From Roseobacter sp. HKCCD6576-2 (GTDB taxonomy: Bacteria > Pseudomonadota > Alphaproteobacteria > Rhodobacterales > Rhodobacteraceae): DNA of 64,000 bases. Positions 53,772 through 62,898 of this stretch are shown piece after piece (positions within the stretch are counted from its first letter, which is position 1; each line of letters begins with the position of its first letter). Location of the stretch: positions 62,001 through 126,000 of the forward strand of contig NZ_WVNW01000004.1 of the NCBI RefSeq assembly GCF_013179285.1, read 5' to 3'. The notes beneath the pieces were generated by a model that worked only from the letters and a program-made list of their open reading frames with translations, was not told the DNA's origin and made no database searches. The position numbers and the translations under genes are program-made.

Positions 53772-55196
53772 TCAGTCCCGAGCATAGAGGTCATCATAGC
53801 GAATGATGTCGTCTTCGCCGAGATAGCCGCCGGTTTGCACTTCGATGAGAACCATTGGCAGTTTCCCAGGATTCTCAAGCCGATGTTTCGCGCCAACGGG
53901 CACGTAGATCGACTGGTTCTCTGAGATCAATCGCGTCTCGCCATCTAAACTGACCTTCGCGGTGCCCTCCACCACAACCCAGTGCTCGGCGCGGTGGTGG
54001 TGTGATTGCAGGCTGAGTGATCCGCCGGGATGTACGACAATGCGTTTCACGCGAAAACGTGGTCCGGTTATCAGGTTTTCGAACCAGCCCCACGGACGAT
54101 GTTCGCGGGGAAATTGCTCGGCTTGCACCGCTCCTCGCGCCTTTAGAGCGCTCACCGCGTGCCGCACGTCTTGTGCCGCAGATTTCCGTCCAATCAAGAC
54201 AGCATCTGACATCGCGACGGCAATGATATCGTCTAGGCCGATGCCAACCACCTCAAGACCTTCGCTGTCGGCGCGAAGCAGCGTATCGTTACAGTCAATC
54301 GCAGTGGCATTTTGGGAGCAGACATTGCCATTCTCGTCTGGCCCGGCTTCGGCCCAAACGGCGTCCCAACCGCCGAGATCAGACCAACCAATGTCCAAGA
54401 GCATCACACCCAAATTGGGCATCTTCTCCATCACAGCATAGTCGACGGAGATATCCGGCAACCGCTCCCACTCATCGGCGCCGAGCCGGGTAAAGCCGAG
54501 ATCAGTTTCCGCCGTTGCAAGCGCGGCGTTAACGCCGCCAACCAACTCAGGCGCGTGCTCTTGATAGGCCGCAATCAGTGTCTCAGCCCGGGCCAGGAAA
54601 ATACCGGCATTCCACAGATAGCTTCCTTCGGCGATCATCTGCGTCGCCTTCGACACCTTGGGCTTCTCCACAAAACGCAGAAGCGGGTGCGGCTGGCCTG
54701 ACGCGAGATCGGCTGCCCGGTCCAACTCAAGATAGCCATAGCCGGTCTCGGGGCGGGTCGCGGGGATGCCAAAGGTGATGATTCGCCCTTGAGAAGCCGC
54801 CTCTTGTGCGGCGTTGACCGCTGCTTGAAACGCTTTGGAGTCGGGAATGGCATGATCCGATGGCACGACCAGCATCAGGGCCGATGGATCACGCGCGGCC
54901 TGCCAGAAAGCCGCTGCCAGAATAGCGGGCGCTGTATTTCGTGGAACAGGCTCCAGTAAAAGCCCGGCGGGCGCGACTTGGATCGACGCCAGATGCTCAA
55001 CCGCAATGAAACGGAATGGCTCGGCTGTAACAATAATCGGCGCCGCGTATCCCGGCCCCGAAACCCGACGGGCTGCGGCCTGAAACAAGCTTTCATCGGC
55101 GATGAGCGAGGCGAATTGTTTTGGATAAGATCGGCGTGACACTGGCCAAAGCCGCGTACCGGCGCCGCCGCAGAGGATAACAGGGTGGATTATCAT
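53772..55196 (-). CDS. Mannose-1-phosphate guanylyltransferase / mannose-6-phosphate isomerase
   Basis: A bifunctional type II PMI-GMP enzyme of 474 residues (ManC/CpsB/XanB type), supplying GDP-mannose for surface polysaccharide. The N-terminal nucleotidyltransferase signature is PVILCGGAGTRLWPVSRRSYPKQF, with EPVPRNTAPAILAAA and FVEKPK. The C-terminal cupin isomerase has RPWGWFENL, GGSLSLQSHHHRAEHWVVVEG and HRLENPG. No other polysaccharide gene is adjacent. The 160 bp between tRNA-Pro and its stop show no gene. Confidence 0.93.
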   Translation of the reverse strand: MIIHPVILCGGAGTRLWPVSRRSYPKQFASLIADESLFQAAARRVSGPGYAAPIIVTAEPFRFIAVEHLASIQVAPAGLLLEPVPRNTAPAILAAAFWQAARDPSALMLVVPSDHAIPDSKAFQAAVNAAQEAASQGRIITFGIPATRPETGYGYLELDRAADLASGQPHPLLRFVEKPKVSKATQMIAEGSYLWNAGIFLARAETLIAAYQEHAPELVGGVNAALATAETDLGFTRLGADEWERLPDISVDYAVMEKMPNLGVMLLDIGWSDLGGWDAVWAEAGPDENGNVCSQNATAIDCNDTLLRADSEGLEVVGIGLDDIIAVAMSDAVLIGRKSAAQDVRHAVSALKARGAVQAEQFPREHRPWGWFENLITGPRFRVKRIVVHPGGSLSLQSHHHRAEHWVVVEGTAKVSLDGETRLISENQSIYVPVGAKHRLENPGKLPMVLIEVQTGGYLGEDDIIRYDDLYARD

Positions 55197-55387
55197 TCAG
55201 TTGGACCTCTCGCTGCGACGCAGCTTACGTTTCGCCCATCCAATCCGGCCTCGCAGTTGGATGCAACCAATGCGCCATATCTAAGTAGGCTTCTCCGGCG
55301 AAAGGGGAACATCCAAAGGTGGTCTCATTAAGCAGGTTTTCAGATTTCTCCGCTATCGGTCTGCCAATGCGACAGAACGAGGCCGCC

Positions 55388-56218
55388 ATGTCCGGTCAAA
55401 ACAACATCCGCCCCATCATCAAGCGCAAGCGAGTGATCGTCAAAAATGGTCACTACGGCGGCGCTTGGAAAGTGGCTTATGCGGATTTCGTAACCGCGAT
55501 GATGGCGTTCTTCCTGCTCATGTGGCTCCTCAATGCAACGACGGAGCAGCAGCGCAGAGGTCTTGCGGATTACTTCAGCCCGAGTGTCCCAATCGCCCGC
55601 GTTTCGGGCGGGGGGGACGGCGCTTTCGGCGGCGACAGTGTGTTCTCTGAACGGACCGAGGCGCAAAACGGCACCGGCGCGACAGATTTGCGCCCAACCG
55701 AGGGCCGCCAAAGCATGGGCCTGCTTGGCGTCAGCCACCGTGACGAAGACGACGCGGCCCTTGCCGAGATCGAAGACGCGCTGATGGGGCAAGGCGGCGA
55801 CAGTTTGGTTTCCGAGTTGACCTCGCGCCATGTCCAGACGCGATTGACGGATGTCGGCCTGATCGTCGAGATTTATGCGCGCCCCGGCGCACCGCTCTTT
55901 GATGAACAAACCGCCGCGCCAGCCGATTGGTTGATCAATTTGTCTGATGTGATCGTGAGCCTTTTCAATACGGTGAGCAATCACGTCGCAATTGACGGGC
56001 ATGTCCGATCCGAACCCATCATTGTGGCCCGAGAAAGTCGTTGGACCAGTTCGATCACGCAAGCGCAAACGGTGCGCGGCTTGCTGGAAGCCGCTGGGCT
56101 ATCGACCACAAGAATAGATCGGGTCACAGGCCACGCTGATCGGCAGCCGATGGCGCGCGATCCCATGGCGGTCCGCAACGACCGGATCGAGATCATCTTG
56201 CTGCGCAATCGGCTCTGA
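55388..56218 (+). CDS. motB: Flagellar motor stator protein MotB
   Basis: The 276-residue stator subunit has a short basic N-terminus (IIKRKRVIVKNG) and a single helix with the proton-accepting Asp33 in YADFVTAMMAFFLLMW. The C-terminal OmpA-like peptidoglycan-binding domain contains AIDGHVRSEPI and VTGHADRQPM. The ATG at 55388 follows GAGG; upstream in-frame starts would add residues without similarity. motA is not in this window. It heads the rightward flg genes. Confidence 0.92.
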   Translation: MSGQNNIRPIIKRKRVIVKNGHYGGAWKVAYADFVTAMMAFFLLMWLLNATTEQQRRGLADYFSPSVPIARVSGGGDGAFGGDSVFSERTEAQNGTGATDLRPTEGRQSMGLLGVSHRDEDDAALAEIEDALMGQGGDSLVSELTSRHVQTRLTDVGLIVEIYARPGAPLFDEQTAAPADWLINLSDVIVSLFNTVSNHVAIDGHVRSEPIIVARESRWTSSITQAQTVRGLLEAAGLSTTRIDRVTGHADRQPMARDPMAVRNDRIEIILLRNRL

Positions 56219-56248
56219 CGGTCGAGAAACTAGCTCAGATTTTATCTG

Positions 56249-56263
56249 TTAGCCTGTCTTTAA
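56249..56263 (+). promoter_or_regulatory. CtrA-like half-consensus upstream of flgE
   Basis: TTAG-CCTGTCT-TTAA differs from the CtrA consensus TTAA-N7-TTAA at one base. It lies 59 bp before the flgE ATG, a usual activator distance. CtrA controls flagellar genes in several Rhodobacterales. Confidence 0.4.
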
Positions 56264-56321
56264 ACCGCCCCTGCCAAAACTGTTTCAAGATCAATGAATG
56301 CAGCAGAAGGGCGCATTATAA

Positions 56322-57632
56322 ATGACAATTTCTTCATCGCTGAACGCTGGCGTCGCTGGCCTGAATGTGAATGCCACACGCCTGGCCACAATCTCTGACA
56401 ATATCTCCAATGCCGGCACGTACGGCTACAGACGCGCGGTCGCGGATTTCAATTCGATGGTGGTGAACCAGGGTCAAGGCAGCTATTCGGCCGGGGGTGT
56501 CCGGGTCACCGTGGGCCGCTTGATTGAGCAACGCGGCAATTTAATCACGACGGACAATCCGACCGATTTGGCCGTCGGCGGGCGCGGCATGTTGCCGGTT
56601 ACTTCCATCACATCATTGGACAACCAGAATGGTAATATGCCCGTCATGTTGGCAACAACAGGATCGTTCCGCCCGGACGCGGACGGCGTCTTGCGGACCG
56701 ATACCGGTTTGGTCTTGATGGGATGGCCGGCAGCATCCGACGGCACGGTCGGCAACTTCCCTCGGGATTCCTTTGATGGTTTGGAGCCCATTCGAGTTAA
56801 CAATAATCAATTCTCTGGCGACCCGACAACGCGCATGGAATTGAGCGCAAACCTGCCCGCCGCATCGACGGAAGCCGGGGCGACCGGCGACGTCCTGACG
56901 ATGTCGGCGGAGTATTTCGACAATCTTGGGAAATCGCAGAGTCTCGATATCACTTTCACACCGACGGTGCCCGCCAGCGGCTCCTCACATGAATGGACAA
57001 TGGAAATCCGCGACTCCGCCACCGGGGCAACACCGATTGGCGAATATACGCTGACGTTTGACAGTGCGCGCGGCAACGGCGGTAACCTGGATGCCGTGGC
57101 CTTGGTCGCGGCGGCCGCGGGTGGCGCGTACGATCCGGCAACCGGAAGCATCACGGTAAACGTTGCCGGTGGGCCGTTAGAAATCTCGATCGGCCGCCTT
57201 GGTGATCCGGACGGTCTGACACAGCTATCCGATACATTTGCACGCGCCCCGGTCGTCAAAAATGGCTCGCCGGTCGGCAACTTGACCACGGTCGAAGTCG
57301 ACCTCAATGGCAATGTGAATGCAATCTACGACAGCGGTTTCACACGGGTCATCTATCAGGTTCCTGTCGTAGATGTTCCCAATCCGAATGGGCTGGTCTC
57401 ACGCAGCAACCAAACCTATCAGGTCTCTTCCGCCAGCGGACCTTTCTTCCTTTGGAATGCAGGTGAGGGCCCAACGGGCGATGTTGTTGGATTTACCCGA
57501 GAAGAGTCCGCCACTGATGTTGCCGGTGAACTCACGCAGTTGATCCAAACTCAGCGGGCCTATTCATCCAACGCCAAAGTCATCCAAACCGTGGATGAGA
57601 TGCTGCAAGAGACGACCAATATCAAGCGCTGA
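56322..57632 (+). CDS. flgE: Flagellar hook protein FlgE
   Basis: The 436-residue protein has the N-terminal rod/hook signature SLNAGVAGLNVNATRLATISDNISNAGTYGY in pieces, a variable middle domain, and the C-terminal ELTQLIQTQRAYSSNAKVIQTVDEMLQET. It forms the flexible hook joining basal body and filament. A central region rich in Thr, Gly and Ser replaces the longer D2 domain of enteric hooks. Confidence 0.93.
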   Translation: MTISSSLNAGVAGLNVNATRLATISDNISNAGTYGYRRAVADFNSMVVNQGQGSYSAGGVRVTVGRLIEQRGNLITTDNPTDLAVGGRGMLPVTSITSLDNQNGNMPVMLATTGSFRPDADGVLRTDTGLVLMGWPAASDGTVGNFPRDSFDGLEPIRVNNNQFSGDPTTRMELSANLPAASTEAGATGDVLTMSAEYFDNLGKSQSLDITFTPTVPASGSSHEWTMEIRDSATGATPIGEYTLTFDSARGNGGNLDAVALVAAAAGGAYDPATGSITVNVAGGPLEISIGRLGDPDGLTQLSDTFARAPVVKNGSPVGNLTTVEVDLNGNVNAIYDSGFTRVIYQVPVVDVPNPNGLVSRSNQTYQVSSASGPFFLWNAGEGPTGDVVGFTREESATDVAGELTQLIQTQRAYSSNAKVIQTVDEMLQETTNIKR

Positions 57633-57656
57633 TCAACTTGATCCGGAGGCCAAATC

Positions 57657-59114
57657 ATGAGCATCTCTAACGCCCTGTCAAATGCCCTGTCGGGTTTGAC
57701 CGCGACCAGTCGTGCGGCCCAAATCGTTTCGTCCAACGTCGCCAATGCGTCCACAGAGGGATATGGCGTCCGGAGGCTAGCGACCGCGGCTCAGGTGACA
57801 GGCAATCAAGGCAGCGGCGTCAGAATTGTGGGGGTGGACCGCCAGGTGAACCCCCTTTTGATCGGTGCTAGGCGGGAGTCTGACGCATCGCTCGGCCAAA
57901 ATACAGTGCTGGCCAATTTCACGCGGCGCATCGAGACCGCGATCGGCACACCAGATTCCCCGTCGAGTCTCACCACTCTATTTACGGCGTTTGAGGGGAG
58001 TCTGATTTCGGCGGCAAACCGCCCCGAAAGCCAAACGCGGCTTACGGCGGTGGTCGACACCGCCGCGCGCCTAGTTAGCAAACTCAACACGCTTTCTGAC
58101 ACAGTTCAAACCGCTCGGTCACAAGCCGACCAAGGTATCGCCAGCGATATCATGTTCTTGAACGAGACGCTTTCGCAAATCCATGAAATCAACATCCAAA
58201 TCCGTAACAACCAGGGTAGCGGACGCGGCAATGCCGCTTTACTGGACCAGCAACAGGCATTGATCGATGGGATCGCACCCCTCATTCCTCTACGTGAGCT
58301 GCGAGACAACATCGGCCAGGTTGCCCTTTATAGCGCCGACGGCTTGGCCCTTCTCGATAGTCGTCCTGCAGTCTTTGAATTTGATCGAGCAGCCGTTATG
58401 GCCCCTGACTTGACTCTAGCCAATGCAGGGCTTTCCGGCCTTCGCATGAACGGTCGTTTGCTGGATTTTGACGGCCCGTTCCCTGCGCTTCAAGGCGGCA
58501 GACTCGCTGCCCAATTCGCCCTGCGAGATGACAAAGCGATCACTGTCCAGTCCCAATTGGACGCCGTGGCCCGCGATCTGGCCGCACGGTTTGATGCACC
58601 TGGGCTCGATCCGACAATCACCGCGGGCGATCCAGGGCTCTTCACCGATGGCGGTAGCCTAGTGGATGCGGCAAACGAGGTCGGTTTGGCAGGGCGATTG
58701 GCAGTCAACGCCTCGGTTGATCCTGATCAAGGCGGTGCAGAATGGCGCTTGCGTGATGGGCTTGCCGCCGCGACCGAAGGGATCGCCGGGAACACCGCAC
58801 TTTTGGACGATATGTTAGATGCATTGAGAGCGGTTACGCCTACTCAATCCGGCGGCTTTTCCGGCGCCGGTCGGAGCATGGGCACACTCGCTGCTGATAT
58901 GGTCTCTCTCGCCGCTTTGGCGCGGCAGTCTGCCGAGCTTGATGAAGGTTTTGCAGCGACCCAATACACATCACTTCGCGAGGCCGAACTCCAGACCGGC
59001 GTCGATACTGATCGCGAGATGCAAGAACTCTTGGTGATTGAGCAGGCCTATGCGGCCAATGCCAAACTAATTCAAACCGTCGAAGAGATGCTCGACCAAT
59101 TGATGAGGATTTAA
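57657..59114 (+). CDS. flgK: Flagellar hook-associated protein 1 (FlgK)
   Basis: It caps the hook-filament junction. The 485 residues include the N-terminal ALSGLTATSRAAQIVSSNVANASTEGYGVRR, the FlgK-type GSGVRIVGVDRQVNPLLIG, LDQQQALIDGIAPLI, and the C-terminal REMQELLVIEQAYAANAKLIQTVEEM. It starts 24 bp after flgE. Confidence 0.93.
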   Translation: MSISNALSNALSGLTATSRAAQIVSSNVANASTEGYGVRRLATAAQVTGNQGSGVRIVGVDRQVNPLLIGARRESDASLGQNTVLANFTRRIETAIGTPDSPSSLTTLFTAFEGSLISAANRPESQTRLTAVVDTAARLVSKLNTLSDTVQTARSQADQGIASDIMFLNETLSQIHEINIQIRNNQGSGRGNAALLDQQQALIDGIAPLIPLRELRDNIGQVALYSADGLALLDSRPAVFEFDRAAVMAPDLTLANAGLSGLRMNGRLLDFDGPFPALQGGRLAAQFALRDDKAITVQSQLDAVARDLAARFDAPGLDPTITAGDPGLFTDGGSLVDAANEVGLAGRLAVNASVDPDQGGAEWRLRDGLAAATEGIAGNTALLDDMLDALRAVTPTQSGGFSGAGRSMGTLAADMVSLAALARQSAELDEGFAATQYTSLREAELQTGVDTDREMQELLVIEQAYAANAKLIQTVEEMLDQLMRI

Positions 59115-59117
59115 ATC

Positions 59118-60128
59118 ATGACTCTGACATCCATCGGCGATATGGCCCAGACCTTTCACCTCCGCCATCGAACCACAGAAATCAAAAACGAGATGCTGCG
59201 CCTCACTCATGAGTTGAGTAGCGGCAAGAAGGCCGATCTAGGCGCTGCACTTGGCGGCAATCTCGCAAATCTCGCAAACGTGGAGAGCGGATTGCAACTT
59301 GCCCGCGTCTATCAGTCCGCTGCGAGTGAAGCGGCCCTTCACACCGGTGCGATGCAATCCGCACTTGAAACGATCCAAAAGCAACTCACCGAAACCGGGC
59401 CGACTTTGCTGACCGCAGCAAACACCGGTGCGCAATCCAAGATCGACAGTGTTGCCGCAGATGGCGCATCCAAATTCGACCTCGCCGTTAGTGCACTGAA
59501 CAGCCGCATTTCAGGCCGCAATCTGTTTAGTGGCGATGCCCCAAATCAATCCGCCCTAATCACCGGCAAGGAAATGCTTGCGGCCTTGGAACCCTTGGTC
59601 AACGCCGCAACCAACGCCCAAGACGTCATCATGATCGTGGAGGATTGGTTTCTTGCCCCCGGGGGTGGTTTTGAAACCATAGCCTATCAAGGTGGAACCG
59701 GGCCTGCCTCAAGCTTCACTGTCGCGCCCGGAGATGTCATCAATCTGGACATCTCGGCAGCATCCACTGAGATCCGCGAAGCGCTTATCGGCTTCGCTTT
59801 GAACGGTCTGATTGGCAACAATGTCGGGCCAGGGGGAGATGCAGATCGCCGCGCCCTTCTGGAAGAAGCGGGGACTAGGATGATGACAAGCCAATCTGGA
59901 ATCTCTGAGACCCGCGCGCGGATTGGGACCGCGGAAGAGAGAATTGAAATCGCACGGGTGCGCAGCGCTGCGACCGAAACAACACTCTCCATAGAGCACA
60001 ACCGGATGGTCGGTGTTGATCGCCCTACCACCGCAACCGAATTGGAAGAAATCCAAATGCAACTAGAGAGCCTTCTGGTTCTGACTGCAAGGACAGCACG
60101 CCTCAATCTAACGGAGTTTCTGAGATGA
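59118..60128 (+). CDS. flgL: Flagellar hook-associated protein 3 (FlgL)
   Basis: The second hook-filament junction protein, 336 residues. The flagellin-like N-terminus has SIGDMAQTFHLRHRTTEIKNEM and LTHELSSGKKADL, and the C-terminus has TATELEEIQMQLESLLVLTARTARL. It starts 3 bp after flgK and its stop overlaps flgI by 4 bp. Confidence 0.9.
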   Translation: MTLTSIGDMAQTFHLRHRTTEIKNEMLRLTHELSSGKKADLGAALGGNLANLANVESGLQLARVYQSAASEAALHTGAMQSALETIQKQLTETGPTLLTAANTGAQSKIDSVAADGASKFDLAVSALNSRISGRNLFSGDAPNQSALITGKEMLAALEPLVNAATNAQDVIMIVEDWFLAPGGGFETIAYQGGTGPASSFTVAPGDVINLDISAASTEIREALIGFALNGLIGNNVGPGGDADRRALLEEAGTRMMTSQSGISETRARIGTAEERIEIARVRSAATETTLSIEHNRMVGVDRPTTATELEEIQMQLESLLVLTARTARLNLTEFLR

Positions 60129-61228
60129 TGCGCGCGGTTCTCTCCGCGATCCTCGTCCTGGTCCTGGCGGTTCAGGCCGCAGCCTCCCCCATTCGGATTC
60201 GTGACCTGGTCGAGTTTGACGGCGTGCGTGGCAATGATCTGGTCGGGTATGGCTTGGTGGTCGGCCTCAACGGCACCGGAGACGGCATTCGCAACGCACC
60301 ATTTACCGAAGAGATCATGGCCAACATTCTCGAACGCTTGGGTGTCAATGTAACCGGAGAACAATTCCGACCGCAAAATGTAGCGGCCGTCTTTGTCACC
60401 GCCGTCCTGCCGCCGTTCTCCCGCGCCGGCAGCCAGATCGACATCACTGTCTCCGCGATCGGCGATGCCGATAGTCTGCTTGGTGGGACGCTGGTTATGA
60501 CTCCCCTCACTGCCGCAGATGGTGAGATTTATGCCGTCGCGCAAGGGACCGTGATTTCTGGTGGGGCATCAATCGAGGGCGAGGCCAGTCGCGTCGTCCA
60601 AGGTGTCCCAACCTCGGGTCAGGTGCCCGCAGGCGCTCGGGTCGAACGAGAAATCGACTTCGAATTCGGGGCACTGCAAGACATTCGGATGGCGCTCCGG
60701 ACCCCCGACTTTACAACCGCCGCGCGGATCGAACGAGCGATCAATGCCGATTTCGGGCGCAATGTGGCCGTGATGTTGGATGCGGGCACGGTGTCACTCA
60801 ATGTCGCGGCGACGCGGGCACAATCGCCAGCCCATATGATAAGCCGCGTAGAAAACCTTTTCGTCGAACCAGAAACACGGGCTCGGGTTGTCGTCGACCA
60901 ACGCTCCGGCACGATCGTGATGGGCGAGGATGTGCGCATTTCGCGCGTTGCTGTGGCGCAAGGTAATCTCACCCTCCGAATAGAGGAACGTCCGATCGCG
61001 GTGCAGCCAAACCCCTTTGCGGAAGGGGAAACTGTTGTTGTTCCGCGCACAAATATCGACCTTGTTGAGGAACCTGGCACAGGCCTCGCGGAGGTCAGCG
61101 GAGGCACATCCCTGTCTGAGGTAGTCGCCGGCCTTAACGCCCTTGGTGTTTCGCCCCGCGATATGATCGACATCCTCAACAGCATTCAAGCTGCAGGTGC
61201 GCTTCACGCAGAATTCATCGTGAGATAA
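60125..61228 (+). CDS. flgI: Flagellar P-ring protein FlgI
   Basis: It forms the periplasmic ring around the rod. The 367-residue protein has a signal peptide (MMRAVLSAILVLVLAVQAAA) and then RIRDLVEFDGVRGNDLVGYGLVVGLNGTGD, the family start. AVFVTAVLPPFSRAGSQIDITVSAIGDA, VVDQRSGTIVMGEDVRIS, and the C-terminal LNALGVSPRDMIDILNSIQAAGALHAE follow. The start overlaps flgL by 4 bp; it is the last rightward flagellar gene. Confidence 0.96.
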   Translation: MMRAVLSAILVLVLAVQAAASPIRIRDLVEFDGVRGNDLVGYGLVVGLNGTGDGIRNAPFTEEIMANILERLGVNVTGEQFRPQNVAAVFVTAVLPPFSRAGSQIDITVSAIGDADSLLGGTLVMTPLTAADGEIYAVAQGTVISGGASIEGEASRVVQGVPTSGQVPAGARVEREIDFEFGALQDIRMALRTPDFTTAARIERAINADFGRNVAVMLDAGTVSLNVAATRAQSPAHMISRVENLFVEPETRARVVVDQRSGTIVMGEDVRISRVAVAQGNLTLRIEERPIAVQPNPFAEGETVVVPRTNIDLVEEPGTGLAEVSGGTSLSEVVAGLNALGVSPRDMIDILNSIQAAGALHAEFIVR

Positions 61229-61255
61229 CGCAAGACCAACAAGCGTAGAAACATT

Positions 61256-61280
61256 AAGCCGTGCTAATCTGCACAGGCTT
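61256..61280 (+). terminator. Terminator-like hairpin after flgI
   Basis: AAGCCGTGC and GCAC-A-GGCTT pair around TAATCT with one bulged A, followed by GCTGTTTGC. It lies 27 bp after the flgI stop, between the convergent flagellar units. Confidence 0.6.
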
Positions 61281-61338
61281 GCTGTTTGCTTGAGCATCGC
61301 ATTTAGTGGCACCCATCTGGGGACGTTGAGGCGGGCAG

Positions 61339-61872
61339 CTAAAGCAGCCCGATATAGCGCATCACAGCGCGCGCATGTGGTCCCGGTAAGTCTCTTAGAA
61401 TCTGTGCACGCAAAGCCGTATTTTGAGACTTGAGCAAATGCGCAATGACAGCCGGATGTTCGCTCGCAATGGTAGAACGGTTTAGATTGGCCGCGAGCCG
61501 CGCGACCAGGCTTTCAGCCCCCATAGGTGACCGAATCTCATTAACCGCCTTTGTGATGTTTTTTGTTTCCAGAGTAGCTAATGGATCAATCTTCGTGGCA
61601 GTAGTGGACAACGGCTCGGCCAGGCTTGGTTCGCCACCCAGCAACCCACGTTCACGAAGCCTCTGAATCAACCGATTCCTTTGCCACGCCAGAGTGTCAT
61701 CCGGCGCCTCAGCGCTCTTGACGTCGTCGGCCTCCATTTCGGGCGCACCGAAGCCGCTTTGCCTCAGTGCTTCAAACCGATCACGTCCGAGCAGTGACAG
61801 CAGCGCGCGGGCCTTCTCGGCCTTTACCATGCTCGACCGCGTCGCAAGACTTGGATCAGGGAGTTTCGGCAT
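61339..61872 (-). CDS. Flagellar-cluster protein of unknown function
   Basis: A 177-residue soluble, helical protein that I do not recognise. The N-terminus has AEKARALLSLLGRDRFEALR and the C-terminus has HPAVIAHLLKSQNTALRAQILRDLPGPHARAVMRYIGLL, a segment that faintly recalls the ARM-type repeats of FliG (P-x-x-x-A-x-x-L and LP). AAGGAGG precedes the ATG. It is the last gene of the leftward fliF-fliH-fliN-fliP unit, 14 bp after fliP, so a role in switch or export assembly is plausible but unproven. Confidence 0.75.
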   Translation of the reverse strand: MPKLPDPSLATRSSMVKAEKARALLSLLGRDRFEALRQSGFGAPEMEADDVKSAEAPDDTLAWQRNRLIQRLRERGLLGGEPSLAEPLSTTATKIDPLATLETKNITKAVNEIRSPMGAESLVARLAANLNRSTIASEHPAVIAHLLKSQNTALRAQILRDLPGPHARAVMRYIGLL

Positions 61873-61886
61873 CAAAGCCTCCTTGG

Positions 61887-62615
61887 TTAGAAATAGCTTC
61901 GCACGAGCGCACCCGTGATGAGGACCCAACCATCAGCGACGACGAAGAACGCCAATTTGAAGGGCAACGAGACAATCGCTGGCGGCACCATCATCATCCC
62001 CATCGACATCAAGATGGCTGCCACGACCAAATCTATAATGAGAAATGGAAGAAAGATGAGGAAGCCGATCTGAAAGGCGCGCTCGACCTCGCTGAGCATG
62101 AAGGATGGGATCAGGATGGATGGGTCGGGGGTCGTATCGACCGGCAATTCTCGGAGCGCCATCATCCCTTGCAAGGTATCCGGGTCGACACGGGCCTCCA
62201 TGAAAAGGCGAAACGGCGCATAGGCCAACGGGATGGCCTGTTCCGGGGCAATCATCCCATCGATCAGTGGGGCAATACCTTCTGCGTAGGCTTCTTGAAA
62301 AACCGGCGCCATCACAAAGTAGGTCAGGAAGAGCGCGAGGCTGACGATCAGCATATTGGGCGGTGATTGCTGTAGGCCGATGGCTTGCCGCAAGATCGAT
62401 AGGACAGTGACGACAAAAGGGAAGCACGTTATCATGATCGCAAGCCCGGGGGCTAAGCTGAGCACTGTAATCAGCGCGATAATCTGAACAGCACGGGCGG
62501 TCAAAGAGTCACCGTCTCCGAAATCGAGGGAGATTTCTTGAGCGCTGGCGCCACCTGCGAAAGCGGCGATAGACCCCACTACGACAAGGCCAGCAACGAG
62601 CTGTTTAATCGGCAT
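61887..62615 (-). CDS. fliP: Flagellar type III export protein FliP
   Basis: A core export-gate component, 242 residues. It has a cleavable-type signal (MPIKQLVAGLVVVGSIAAFAG), then helices with APGLAIMITCFPFVVTVLSILRQAIGLQQSPPN in pieces, PSFMLSEVERAFQIGFLIFLPFLIIDLVVA, and SMGMMMVPP, all signature FliP segments. The start lies 11 bp inside fliN. Confidence 0.96.
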   Translation of the reverse strand: MPIKQLVAGLVVVGSIAAFAGGASAQEISLDFGDGDSLTARAVQIIALITVLSLAPGLAIMITCFPFVVTVLSILRQAIGLQQSPPNMLIVSLALFLTYFVMAPVFQEAYAEGIAPLIDGMIAPEQAIPLAYAPFRLFMEARVDPDTLQGMMALRELPVDTTPDPSILIPSFMLSEVERAFQIGFLIFLPFLIIDLVVAAILMSMGMMMVPPAIVSLPFKLAFFVVADGWVLITGALVRSYF

Positions 62616-62883
62616 AGCCTGGATCCACGACCTTGGTGACACGAATCGCGAGTTGCCCCGCCTGATCGCCTTCGAGTTCGACCAACTCGCCGGTCGCCAC
62701 CAATCGATCACCGACGATGACCTCCACCTCATCCTCGATGCGACTATCCAATGGTAAGATCGCGTCACGTTCCATGTTCAAAAGCTCCGAGATCGTCGGA
62801 CGCGCTCGACCAACGCAGACGCGGAGATCAACAGGGACATTGCGGAGCGCCCCATTGCGAATTTCGGCACTCGTTTCGGTCAT
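62605..62883 (-). CDS. fliN: Flagellar motor switch protein FliN
   Basis: A 92-residue SpoA-domain protein of the C-ring. It has VPVDLRVCVGRARPTISELL, LPLDSRIEDEVEVIVGDRLVATGELVE, and a final RVTKVVDPGYAD. It is shorter than enteric FliN because the N-terminal extension is missing, as in many alphaproteobacteria. It overlaps fliP. Confidence 0.93.
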   Translation of the reverse strand: MTETSAEIRNGALRNVPVDLRVCVGRARPTISELLNMERDAILPLDSRIEDEVEVIVGDRLVATGELVELEGDQAGQLAIRVTKVVDPGYAD

Positions 62884-62898
62884 TGGGCTATCCTTATC

